The position numbers and the translations under genes are program-made. Shown in pieces: positions 46,443-56,808 of a stretch of DNA of 64,000 bases. The stretch's first letter is position 1; the number at the start of each line of letters is the position of its first letter. Source of the DNA: Rosa chinensis (Eukaryota; Streptophyta; Magnoliopsida; Rosales; Rosaceae). The stretch lies in NCBI RefSeq assembly GCF_002994745.2, contig NC_037094.1, positions 42,607,139 to 42,671,138 of the forward strand. Reading direction: 5' to 3'. The notes under the pieces were generated by a model. It was given only the letters and a program-made list of their open reading frames with translations, ran no database searches and had not been told where the DNA came from.

Positions 46443-47278
46443 TGCCGCCACAGCGTACTAAGAGGGGTCTACAGAGACGAATGAGCATATATGTTGGATA
46501 TATGAAGCTCCAATGATCGTCCACTACTTGGAACCCTTGACAGACGATCTCTTTACCGCCCATTTTGTGAATTGTCACTTTGATGAGACAGTCTTCCCGT
46601 TGTTAGGGAGAGATAAGAACGTCAACGTTCAACAGGAACGACATGTTTTGTCGTGATCTGTCCCCACTTTGTCTCATCTCGATCCCTGTATCACATAGTT
46701 CGAACTAGAAGTGCGAAGGGTTATCGAGCTTCAAAACGTAGCAGATACGCTACTTGATGCGTTTTCTGACATTGCTAGAGTGACGAGATCACATATACCT
46801 ACTGCAAATGTGCCTGCAAGTATTGACGTCTCGAATTTAGGACGTAGCGCCACCCCTGAAGCATTAGGAGATAGCGTCTCTGCCCCGATTGACAGTGATG
46901 TGGTGTCACAGGCCCCCGGCCCCGTGAGAAAGTGTGAGAGACCGATTGGTTCGAAGGATACTCGCCCTATAAAGAGAGCGAATGTGGCACAATCAGATCC
47001 TTTGATCATCGACACTCAAAATCTGTTCCATGAGAATGTTTCAGATTATGGTAATGTCCAATAGACATATTTGGAGGATGCCTCAACGCTAAAACCCATT
47101 CTCGAGAACGTAGAGATTTATGTGAATTATACTAGTGTACATGGGATGTGGGAACGAACTCCATCATGATTGATGTTGTATTCACGTACTCCGTTGCGCA
47201 TGAGATTATTGTGTTCAATGACATCGAACCACGCTCTGTTGATGAATGCCAACGTAGAGCAGATTGGCACAAGGTCCA
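46443..47278 (+). pseudogene. Copia (plus copy) integrase C-terminus and linker, degenerate
   Basis: The copia sequence resumes directly after the AATTG duplication: the region corresponding to PPQRTKMGPQRRMGIYVGY, then the DETVFP block, the low-complexity linker (an open frame at 46711-47064 with RRVIELQNVADTLLDAFSDI) and the start of the RT region (DECQRRADWHKVQR) near 47270. Frames are broken. It ends there, and the RT catalytic part is missing. Confidence 0.8.
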
Positions 47279-47619
47279 GAGAGGTTTGTAAACTAATAAT
47301 AATTATTACAGCCTAGTCAAGCAAGAGTATGTTATGAAGAAGTGTTGCTTTAGAAACGAAGAAAACTTCATTACTTGAACACCCTTTGCTGAAACACCAA
47401 TCTCCTAAGAAGTCAAAAATTTGATTACAAGGACTCATCTACATAATATGTAAACACAATCCTTAAACAATAATGACTCAGTAAAAGACATGCTTTATAA
47501 TGGCTGTAGAGATTCATAAACTTAATGACATCCTAACTTTTTATGCAGTCCTAATTACATAACAAGCAGAGTTCCTTCACTAATTCATCCTCTGAGATAT
47601 GTTGCAGGAGTTCCTTCAC
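47279..47619. other. AT-rich spacer; 3' flank of the CYP89A pseudogene
   Basis: The last part (47572-47607) is a duplicate of the final coding bases of the P450 pseudogene: GAGTTCCTTCACT(A/T)ATTCA(T/C)CC appears twice, about 36 bp apart. The rest shows no feature. Confidence 0.6.
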
Positions 47620-48315
47620 TTATTCACCCTCTGAGATATGTTGACCTATAACGGATTCTTCATGACCACAGTGAACTCCTGCTTCTCCTACAGGTCCACA
47701 TTGGCTCCATGCACCGCTTTCCATTCAAATCCCCAAACCAGATTGGCCACAAAATACTCAAGATGAAGCATATATATAGCTAAACCAGAAGTAGGACAAA
47801 TTCTCCTCCCTGCCCCAAAGGCATCATCTTAATCTCTCTATTTCCTGTTATATCAACCCCTTCTTCTGCACCACCACTCAAGAATCTCTCAGGCTTAAGA
47901 GCCATAGGGTCTTCCCACACTTTTGAGTCCCACCCTATATCAGCCACTGTGAAATTAAAAGTAGCATTCTTGGGCACCTCATAACCATCCAAAACGATGT
48001 CTTGGGTATAACTGCGTGTGGCAACACAAAGTGACCAGGTGGGTGACGCCTTAAACCCTCCCAGATCATAGCTTTCAGATAAGGCATCTTCTGCAGTTCC
48101 TCCTCTTTCATCTCTTCCTCAGTTTTTTTCACAACCGGCCCTTAATCTGTGAGTTCCATCTCATAAGGCAACTTGCGGGGCCATAACAAGCTGCTGATTA
48201 GGGAAATGGCAACAGCTCCAGGAGGGAGTTTGTTTGCTAAGATTAGACTGAGAATGGTTTTGACAAGAACAGAGATGATTAGGGTAGTTACTATGAGGAA
48301 GAACCAGGTCGCCAT
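47620..48315 (-). pseudogene. CYP89A-type cytochrome P450 pseudogene with large internal deletion
   Basis: It starts MATWFFLIVTTLIISVLVKT, a membrane anchor like that of the neighbouring P450, then NKLPPGA (proline hinge) and LISSLLWPRKLPYEMELTD and a TAA. It then jumps to the region corresponding to about residue 345 of the neighbour: [19 protein letters not shown] and [11 protein letters not shown] (K-helix ExxR). Roughly 280 codons are gone. After a frame change come [20 protein letters not shown] and [14 protein letters not shown] (PERF motif). The haem loop is shifted (MMPLGQGG, then EFVLLL), and further stops replace the codons before EKQEF and after NPL. The [10 protein letters not shown] segment shows the lysine codon that is TAG in the neighbour. 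Confidence 0.9.
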
Positions 48316-48814
48316 GGTTTCAGTGCATGATAATTGGTGAAGTTTCTATATATAGAACACTCGTGTTTTTGAGTTGTTTATATACAAAACCATAAACAGT
48401 GATATGAAACATTTCCCATCACTCAATTTCAATCCACAAACAAAGTGAGCTAAGTGGCTACTGGCTACGTAACAAAGAAGGCTATCCCAGAAATGTAAGC
48501 AACCACACAGAATAGTAAGAAATCAAAAGCAGTAAAATGTTCAAGCTAAAATTACCTCCTCCGCGAGTCCAAAACCTCGATCGTTCTTCACTGTCTCAAC
48601 CGGGTTTAGGAAATATTCAGAGAGAAGAAAGGGAAGGAAACATTAGGGAGATGAAACTAGGGGTTACAGAGTTGAATTTCTTCTTGTTTTTTTTTTATAA
48701 TTTGCTGAGATTGAGTTGATTTGGGATCCTCGTCTTTGATTTTCTCATAATCTTCCTTGAAATTACTTGGGACACTTTACAGGTGCAGCATCTTTTCCAT
48801 GTGGAAGGGGCTAT
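48316..48814. other. Upstream flank of the CYP89A pseudogene
   Basis: On the minus strand TGTATATAAACAAC (about 48366-48379) could be the old TATA region. A plus-strand open frame at 48537-48719 has no recognisable motif. The MULE left end begins close to 48815. Confidence 0.4.
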
Positions 48815-49020
48815 GACCAGTTACCCATTTTTAGCCCAATCACTCCACCTTCAACTGTTTGTGCCCACTTACCCAATTCGACAGTGTCATGACTCATCTA
48901 GGCTCCGGAAAAAAATGTTATTATAGTAGTGCCACTACACTAAAACCGCACGACTCGTCAGTTACCCATCTTTGTCAAACGTCAAACCGATTCAAAACTC
49001 TTCCTCCCTCCATACCCGAT

Positions 49021-49060
49021 TCTCTCTCTCTCTCTGCCTCACTCCCTCTCTCTCTCTCTC

Positions 49061-49104
<44 letters not shown>
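49021..49104. repeat. CT microsatellite in the MULE left leader
   Basis: About 40 TC dinucleotides with a few interruptions. It precedes a likely untranslated exon that ends CGAAACAG/GTAAAA near 49190, matching the CT-rich leader style of plant MULE genes. Confidence 0.9.
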
Positions 49105-49107
<3 letters not shown>

Positions 49108-49589
49108 TGGATTCTCACCGTTCTACGGCGACGACGCTTCAAGGTCCAGCAATTGTTTTCCCTTTTTCGGCTTCGAAGATATCGAAACAGGTAAAAACTC
49201 AATTTCCGACTCCGTTTTCCAGTTTTTTCATGTTTTCTGAGGAACCTATTACAAAATCTTCCGTTTAAAGTAGTTAGAAGTTTCATTTTGGTTACATATC
49301 TGTGAAATTTCTCGAACAACTTTGCATGTTCCGAAATTGGTGAAATATAGGGTTTCTGGTGCATAATTGTGAAAATCTGATACGAATGTTGTTTGTCGAT
49401 TCTAAACTGTTAATTTAGAGAAAATGAGGAGTGATTGAAAGCCTAACCATAAAAGTTGTAACATTAGTGCCCCCCAGTAGACTTTGTATTGGGGGCCAAT
49501 GATCACTGCTTTATTCATTGTCGGACTGAAAACTGATATTCCAAAGTAAATGTAGTGTTAAATTGCAGTAGTCGATAAATGAAACAAAT

Positions 49590-50035
49590 TGTGTGGTTTG
49601 TGTCAGTCTAGTGGGGGGCAGTAGACATATTATTGACCCTCATAATGTGGGTTTTTAGACATTATATGTTGTTTTGAGTGTGAATAACTTCTATAAACTG
49701 TGAAACATAGCAAGCGGTGTAATGTTTGATGCAAATTGTTTGGTTTGTGTTAGTCTAGTGGGGGGCAGTAGACATATTATTGACCCTCATAATGTGGGTT
49801 TTTAGACATTATCTGTTGTTTTGAGTGTGAATAACTTCTATAAACTGTGAAAAATAGGAAGCGGTGTAATGTTTGATGCAAATTGTGTGGTTTGTGTCAG
49901 TCTAGTGGGGGGCAGTAGACAGATTATTGACCCTCATAATGTGGGTTTTTAGACATTAACTATTGTTTTGAGTGTGAATAACTTCTATAGTCTGTGAAAC
50001 ATAGGAAGCGGTGTAATGTTTGATGGTCTATTGGG
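49590..50035. repeat. 147-bp tandem repeat, three copies
   Basis: The block containing AGTCTAGTGGGGGGCAGTAG recurs at 49611, 49758 and 49905, a constant 147-bp step, with only a handful of differences between copies. A partial fourth copy starts near 50033. Each copy has one GGGGGGCAGTAGACA motif, TGACCCTCATAATGTGGGT and a TTTTAGACATTA stretch. It lies in the first intron or leader of the plus-strand gene. Confidence 0.88.
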
Positions 50036-50295
50036 GGGCAGTAGACACATTAGTGCCACCCAATAATGTCTTTCTTAGGAGACAGTCATCATCTCTTATT
50101 GATTATAAAATGATCCTTTTGGTTTTGTTTGTGGTAAAGTGCAATACACTGTGAATCCTTGAAACTGGTGCAAGTTTTGATGGTTTAGTGGGGGCAGTAG
50201 ACACATTACTGCCCCCTAATAATGTCTTAATACGGAGTCAGAACCCTTCTCTTAACTATTTTAGAATGATCATTTTGGTTTTGTTTTGGTGTAGA

Positions 50296-50529
50296 ATGGG
50301 TAGACCAAAATTCACCTTGATGAGTGACTCAGAAGAAGATGACCGGAGTTCAGATAACTGTACTGAGACAACGTTTAACCAACCCTGCAAAAAAAAATTT
50401 GACGAAATTAGAAAGAGGAAGCGACAACAGGCAGAACAGATTCCTGATGAAGAATCTGCTGAAGAAGAAGTCAATGAAGATTCAGGACGATCGACTGAAG
50501 AAGAATCAAGGAAGGCGGGGACAACATGA
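50296..50529 (+). CDS. Short acidic/basic protein of the MULE (unknown)
   Basis: It opens MGRPKFTLMSDSEEDDRSSD directly after a TTTGGTGTAG acceptor-like site, continues with KKKFDEIRKRKRQQAEQIPD and an E-rich tail, and ends RKAGTT (77 aa). It has acidic patches and a basic KKKFDEIRKRKR segment that could act as a nuclear signal. A non-coding first exon ending near 49190 is likely. It sits on the left side of the MULE and points toward the transposase-like gene. I recognise no family. It could be the surviving N-terminus of a longer second MULE gene. Confidence 0.45.
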   Translation: MGRPKFTLMSDSEEDDRSSDNCTETTFNQPCKKKFDEIRKRKRQQAEQIPDEESAEEEVNEDSGRSTEEESRKAGTT

Positions 50530-51377
50530 GGAAAAGATTGCTTGAGAGGTTCATGCACCTACTATTGGGCAGAAAGTGAGGAACGAGATTAGATATAACA
50601 TATTTAGAAATGAAGTTTTCGTATCCGAAGAGTAGGGATTGTAAAGTTCTCATACTAGCCTTATCTTCAAACTATGGTGAAATGAACTGCATTATTGGAT
50701 GATATAATATACTGTTGTTGACTTCAATTAGAAGCAGGCACTTTACACAAATCCTCCAAAGTAGACATGTTACTACCTCCCAATAATTTTTGTTGTTTAG
50801 GTCAGAATACTATTGGGCCCCACTAATATTTAAGAAGATGGCCAGAAGTATCTCAGTTGGTATTTAAATTTGTTGGCAACATTTGAAAAGGGTTTCAAAT
50901 CACTAGGTGTCCTTGAAAAGATGACATTACTGGGGGGCAGGAATTTGTTTATTGCCTCCCCAGAAACCAACTGTAGGCACTAAAAACAGCTCAATCCTGT
51001 TCGAAAATTGACTTCAACTATCTAAAAGCAACTGCAATAAACCCAAAAGTATAATTCTGTATTCTAAAAAGAATAATGATTGTTTGAGCCTGAATATACA
51101 AGGAGTCCTTGAATTGATGACATTATTGGGGGGCACTAATATGTTTATTGCCCCTCCAGAAACCACCTGTAAGCATTAAAGCAACTTAAACCTATTGGAA
51201 AATTTAACTTCAGCTATGTAAATGCAATTTTAATCATCCCAACAATAATAATCTGACATTTGAAAAGAAAAATGATTATTTGAGCCTGAATATAAACAAT
51301 TACTGGCCCCCAATAAACCAATTACTGCCCCCCAATAGACAAATTCAAAACCTAAAAACTCTTTACTGAAACATATA

Positions 51378-52966
51378 CTACTGCTGAACGAGAGGTTCAG
51401 TGCAACTCAACTTGTTATGAGTGCCCATTTTGCCACAACGACCACAACGAATCAGCTTCTTTTCAACCTCTCCAATCGACTTGAACCGCTTCATCCTAGG
51501 CCTCCCGGGGGGCCTCTTCGCAAGGGGAGGTAATATACATTCAGAAGCAGATTCCGAAGAAGACATATCAACATTGGTTATAGGACGGATAGGAAAACTG
51601 TAGCTCTTCTTTAACATATCAACATGAAAGTACTTATCAATATAATCATTGGCAGATGATGAAAAAGCACGAAGATGCCAATCACAACCTTCGGTTCCAA
51701 CATTTGCACAGACTGCATGAATACGGTCCAAATCATTTCTCAGGAATACAAACTCGAAACCAACTGCAATTGCATACTTCCTGAGCTTCTCACGGAGCTC
51801 AGCAGCACTATGAAACTTATCCCCGACATGATGAATATAAGAACTCCACTCATCAGACAAATACGTCTTGTGAACTTCAGTCCTGAATGCATCACCCAAA
51901 TAATCATCTTCATCAATAACTTTCGAACCACTATCCACCAAACAAGTTCTGCTAAAACCTCCCCCAATCTTTAAAACTGAAATATCGACACACTCTAACC
52001 TATGTATTCTAGCAGAGCAAAACAGCATTTGGAAATCACGATCGTTACGAAGAAAACAAACTTCACAACCAGGAACTGAATACTGAAGCTCAATAATATC
52101 ACTCGGCAAAAACTGGAATGTACGGAAAATGTCTTCATACAACTCAGAGTAGCTCATGCATTGATTCAAAGGAATCATATAACCTTTGCCAGAGTAAAGG
52201 CACCTAGCAACCAGAGGATCAGCCATAGACCTGTGAAGAAAACACAGGCGAACGAATCTATTATTAAACCGAAAACACATATTACTGCCCCCCAATAAAC
52301 TGAGTAGTGCCCCCCAATGATTTAATCAAAACTACCAAAACGAAATAGAAGCAGTACCAAATTACTTTTAAAATAATGAAAAGGATAACTAGACAACAAT
52401 TACAGCAACTTAATAACACATAAAAACATTACTGCCCCCCCAATACATAGACTACTGGTCCCTAATAATATAGTCAAAACAACAAAAACAATTTGGAAAA
52501 TGTAATAAATTACAATGCATTCAAATAAAAAATCAATAAGCAACAATTATAGATACTAAAATATCATTGAACACACATTATTGGCCCCCACTAGAAATAT
52601 TACGGCCTCCCAAAAATTTAATCAGAACTACCACAACACTTCGGAAACTGCTCAAACCCAAATCCAAGCATGAATTCACCAATAGAAACACGAAATTAAT
52701 ACAGAAATTCAAAACTAACACAATGCACTCAAAAACACCTAGAAGTTCAAATCAAAACTGCAAAAACAATTCAAAACCAAAATAAACATAACACGAAGCT
52801 CTAATTCAGAAAAATCAGTTCGAAAATAACACAACAATTCGTACACAAAAATTCCTAAAATCAAACAGATTAAATTGAGCTAAAAGCCAAACAGATTAGA
52901 TAGAGCTAAAGAAACAAAAGCAAACCGCAATGGAGGAACACAAAGAGCATCTCGATCTCGATCCAT
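51378..52966 (-). CDS. MULE transposase-derived protein lacking the catalytic core (two exons)
   Basis: Exon 1 is 52966-52926 (MDRDRDALCVPPLR, donor GTTTGC). Exon 2 is 52230-51378 (after TTCACAG). They join in phase to 297 residues with no stop. Residues about 20-105 (LVARCLYSG...SYSELYEDI...YSVPGCEVCFLRNDRDFQML) match the PB1-like N-terminus of plant MULE transposases. About 145-235 (FHSAAELREKLRKYAIAVGF, then CANVGTEGCDWHLRA) is the MuDR-type zinc-binding DNA-recognition domain. The protein then goes straight to AKRPPGRPRMKRF and CGRCGKMGTHNKLSC, the C-terminal basic motif and zinc knuckle. The DDE transposase core and SWIM domain between them are missing. It may bind the element's DNA in the nucleus without catalysing movement. 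Starting at the in-frame Met 52226 would also give a complete protein. Confidence 0.72.
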
Positions 52967-54579
52967 GTTAAAATCACAGCAGATGTTCTCTCTCTATGAA
53001 TCGCAAATCTTCTACCACCAGCTCTAAATACAAATCGCAGAGCTTCACACACCGAACGCCAGAGAGCTTCACAAACCCGAACCAGGGAGCTTCTCTCTCC
53101 TGTCTCTAGAAATCGCACAGCTCCTCTCTCTCTCTAAAATGATAGAGCTCCACTCTAAAAAACCAGGGAGCTTCTCTCTCTACAAATCCAGCCGATCCTC
53201 TCTCTCTAAAATCGGAGAGCTTCGCTCCCTAAATCACGTTTCTGTTACAATTTGAAAGCGTTTCAGTGATAGAGGGGCAAAAGCGTCAGGAAAATTGGAT
53301 AAAACAGGCACGTGTTGAAAAGGTTGGGTAATTGGGGTTTAAAAATGAAAACTGTTGATTAAGTGGACAATTTGTTAGAGTGTTTGGGTAAGTGGGGTTA
53401 AATGACCCTAAAATTGGGTAAATGATCATTTTTGCTAAGGTAAAGACATTTGAGATTGTTTTATACGTAAACAAATGAACTGGTAAGAGTGACAAAGCTG
53501 TAATTTCCTAATTGACACCAACACTATCAGACTTGATTAGTACTTGAAACAATGATACTGCTCGTAAAACCACATTTACAAGCTGTCACGCCCCTGATTT
53601 TACACACATGAAAATCGATATATATAACCCCATAATTATATATGCGTGAACGTCCAGTCATCAATACAAAACACCTGGAATCTTTTTCCCTTTAACTTAC
53701 ACAGATATTGATGCCCTGAACCCTCAAAGTTAATATAAACTCGCTCCATAGAGTTATATATTACAATGCTTACGAAATAAATTGTCAACAACAAAATAAA
53801 ACGTAAATGCAGCTCAGAGTAACTATACAACGGAAGTCCTTATCAACGGTAAAGTCACAAAGATAGCTTCCTACCATAAAGCTGCACAGGCGTCACCTCA
53901 GCTTCAGCCACGATCTCCTCGACCTGCAGGATTAACCCCTACACCATTCCATTGAATAGTGCATCGGGTTCCACACAACAAACCCGGTAAGCTTATGAAG
54001 CTCGTATGAGTAACTCAAAACCAATTACACAAATTTCACAAAAGCCTTCTGCTCATAACCTCAATCCTAGCATCCAATTACACAAATTTCGGTCAAACAA
54101 GACTTCCTCAAGAAATGTTTAACGCCATCCTAACGCACTACGGCGAATTCCAACATCACACTCATTTTCCATTCCCCCCCTAGGAGCTTTTGTCATCATC
54201 ATGACATCAAAGGTGAAGAACAATGAATCACCTTCCTATCCTCACTACAGAGTACAGTTCATAACCGCTATGGCTCTTAATGTAAATCAAACCATCAATC
54301 AATACAATCAAGGAGAAATCAAGGCAATCACATATCAAAACAAGCAAAACAATTCATAGTAACCCCTGCATATAATTTAGTTCAGGAGGTCACACTAAGT
54401 CAAACAACTCAAGACAAAGTAGTCATCGAAGTCCCACACTCTGACGTCTGTAGGTAGCCCCAACCATCACAGCAGTCCTCTCGATCTTTGTTAACTTAAT
54501 AACAATTCAGCTCCGCTACCGAGCAGTCATCACATTGATCATCGCACAGATTTCCACCGGTCATCACTTAGATTTACAT

Positions 54580-54760
54580 CATCCTACTGATCATCACATA
54601 GATTTCAAGGATCATCACATAGATTCACAAAGATATCGCCAATCATCACACAGATAGCGATCATCACAGAGACTTCGCCGGTCATCACATAGATAGCTAT
54701 CATCACATAGATTTCGCTGGTCATCACATAGATAGCGATCATCACATAGATTTCAACCAT
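54580..54760. repeat. CATCACATAGAT-type tandem repeats
   Basis: About ten degenerate copies of GGTCATCACATAGATTTCGC / GATCATCACATAGATAG, with alternating short and long units. Located inside the solo LTR. Confidence 0.8.
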
Positions 54761-55058
54761 CCTACTCATATTCCTACACAAGCTACACAGATATTTCTAT
54801 ACAAGCTTTACATGACAATCATCACAAAGATTCACCATACTGATGTCATCGATTCATTACACAAATATTCCTACATAAGCTTTTCATGACAATCATCACA
54901 AAGATTCACCACGAAGTCACTAATACATGAATATATATGTATATATATATATCCCATAATATATATATAGACACACATAGTCATCCACTCAGAAATGCCA
55001 CTAATACCAACTACAGTTGTAGTTAACCTAATAACTCCAAGACAATAAGGTAGTCATG

Positions 55059-55334
55059 CTCATAACAAATATCAATCCTACTCATAACACATATCGATCC
55101 TGCTCATAACAAATATCAATCCTACTCATAACACATATCGATCCTGCTCATAACAAATATCAATCCTACTCATAACACATATCGATCCTGCTCATAACAA
55201 ATATCAATCCTACTCATAACACATATCGATCCTGCTCATAACAAATATCTATCCTACTCATAACACATATCGATCCTGCTCATAACAAATATCAATCCTA
55301 CTCATAACACATATCGATCCTGCTCATAACAAAT
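55059..55334. repeat. 44-bp tandem repeat, six copies, made of two 22-bp halves
   Basis: CATAACAAATATCAATCCTA(CT) alternates with CATAACACATATCGATCCTG(CT). CGATCCTG recurs at about 55095, 55139, 55183, 55227, 55271 and 55315, an exact 44-bp step with almost no divergence. The two 22-bp halves differ at three positions. Confidence 0.9.
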
Positions 55335-56808
55335 ATCGTGAGATTTCCCCAACAAACGATAAATGTAATTCGTTCACAAATGAACCTTGTGAGATTACTC
55401 ACCTCGAAACTCCCGCTACGTCTTCAATACAGAACCGAACCAAAACTATCACCAACCACTCGTCCAAATACTTCGTCAAGTACCTAATCACATATGGTTT
55501 CAACTTAGTAATGATTCATATTTGATTTAAGTTTGAAACCCCTGTTTTTGAACTAAAATCCCCAAAGTGGTGCCAATCGAGGCAAAACCACATCCGAGAC
55601 CTCCCAAAGTCTCCGGAATACACCCACGATCGATGTGACCAAACCACAAGTCGATCGGACGCTCAAATCTTCACGGATCGAATAAATTCACCGATATGAA
55701 ACGGCAAAAATCATAACAAATCCATTCGAACTCCAAAATTTGCATATTATATATCGAAACGCTCGTATCGACGAGTAGAAGACATATAATACCAGAAACA
55801 GTTCCTTAAGTGGCCGGAACGCCACCGGAACGCCACCACAGACGGTGGTGCACCGCCGCCGGCCAAAAACTCATTATTTCACAAAACTCCCAACATCAAA
55901 AAGCTTCATCTAAGCATGCTTGTGAACTCTCATAACTGGATCGAAGTCAGAAAACAAGCATAAGGGATCGAAAACTACCTCACAAGCCGTGAACAGTAAT
56001 CCAATCCGAGTTTATCGAAGTTTCACGTGAATCGATCCAAACAACCATCAAGGATCGATCGGCGAGGCTGTTCTGAGTCCAACCAAGAAAAATCGAAGCC
56101 GTGCCGATTTCCGGTCGGGTCCGATTTCTCCAATCTGCACCGCCTTGAACTGCCACCGAGACGGAGAATCGCCGTAAGAGAACACCAGAGGGACGACCAG
56201 ACGGAGGAGGCGACCCTGCTGGCCAAGTTTCACGGCCGGAGACCGCCGCAGTTGGCCGGAAAAGTCGGGTCGGATCGGCCGGGTTCGGGTCGGGTCAGGC
56301 GGTTTTCTTCGATACTGAAGGTATCGACCGAGAGAGAAAAAGGGAGAGAAAAAAATGAGTTTCCGGAAATGGAAGGAAATGAAAATAGTAAGTTTCTCCT
56401 TCGGGAAACTTCTATTTATACTAAAATGGAAATTCCTTCCAATGGCCATAACTTCCTCATACGAACTCTGATTTACGCAATCCGCATGTACACGAACTCG
56501 TATCGACACGCTCTACAACTTTCGTGAAGGAAGTTTTCGGAGAATCTCAACGAATAAAAAGTCAACCTTTGGCAACCCCCCTAAACCATATTTTTCGAAT
56601 ATAAATTCGTCCGAAACACTTCCGCTCCGTCCACAAGCCACGAAACCGTCCAACAACCATAAAATTAATTCCGGAAAATCCTCGGAAAATAATTACGAAT
56701 TTCCGGGGCATCACACAAGCATTATAAGTTCATAAACAAAATGAAACCAGAAACCACAGTTTCATACACTAAACTCATAGTTACAAACTAAAACCCAGAA
56801 CCCTTCAT

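Larger units (their letters stand above)
48815..53425. mobile_element. MULE (Mutator-like element), about 4.6 kb, with two convergent genes
   Basis: The left end (TATGACCAGTTACCCATTTT) and the reverse complement of the right end (AATGATCATTTACCCAATTT) are a degenerate long inverted repeat of the type also seen at 320-2030. Both ends then run into CT-rich leader-like sequence. Inside are a plus-strand exon set from the left (50296-50529) and a minus-strand transposase-derived gene from the right (51378-52966). This convergent arrangement driven from the two ends resembles maize MuDR. GGGGGCA-type repeats fill the non-coding parts. A 9-bp target duplication could not be fixed by eye, so the ends are within about 15 bp. 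Confidence 0.78.
53584..56715 (-). mobile_element. Solo LTR, 3.13 kb, with 5-bp target duplication
   Basis: It begins TGTCACGCCCCTGATTTT and ends TTTCCGGGGCATCACA, between perfect CAAGC duplications (53579-53583 and 56716-56720). GTATAAATAG on the minus strand near 56410 lies about 300 bp from the high-coordinate end, the same layout as the LTR at 12980-14227. The two also share the stretch around ACGAACTC.GATTT, CTCTACAACTTTC and AAAAAGTCAAC, so this is a larger relative. It holds two satellite-like arrays. It lies 93 bp beyond the CYP89A stop codon, probably in that gene's 3' untranslated region. Confidence 0.9.

Noticed and set aside
48975..49364. Minus-strand frame with a long RE-dipeptide run
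   Set aside because: It is the reverse translation of the CT microsatellite; low-complexity, no gene.
55059..55334. Possible centromeric satellite
   Set aside because: Only six copies, confined inside one LTR; this is a local tandem amplification.
56023..56527. Overlapping open frames on both strands near the P450
   Set aside because: They lie in the U3-R part of the solo LTR; no conserved domain and no homologous frame in the related LTR.
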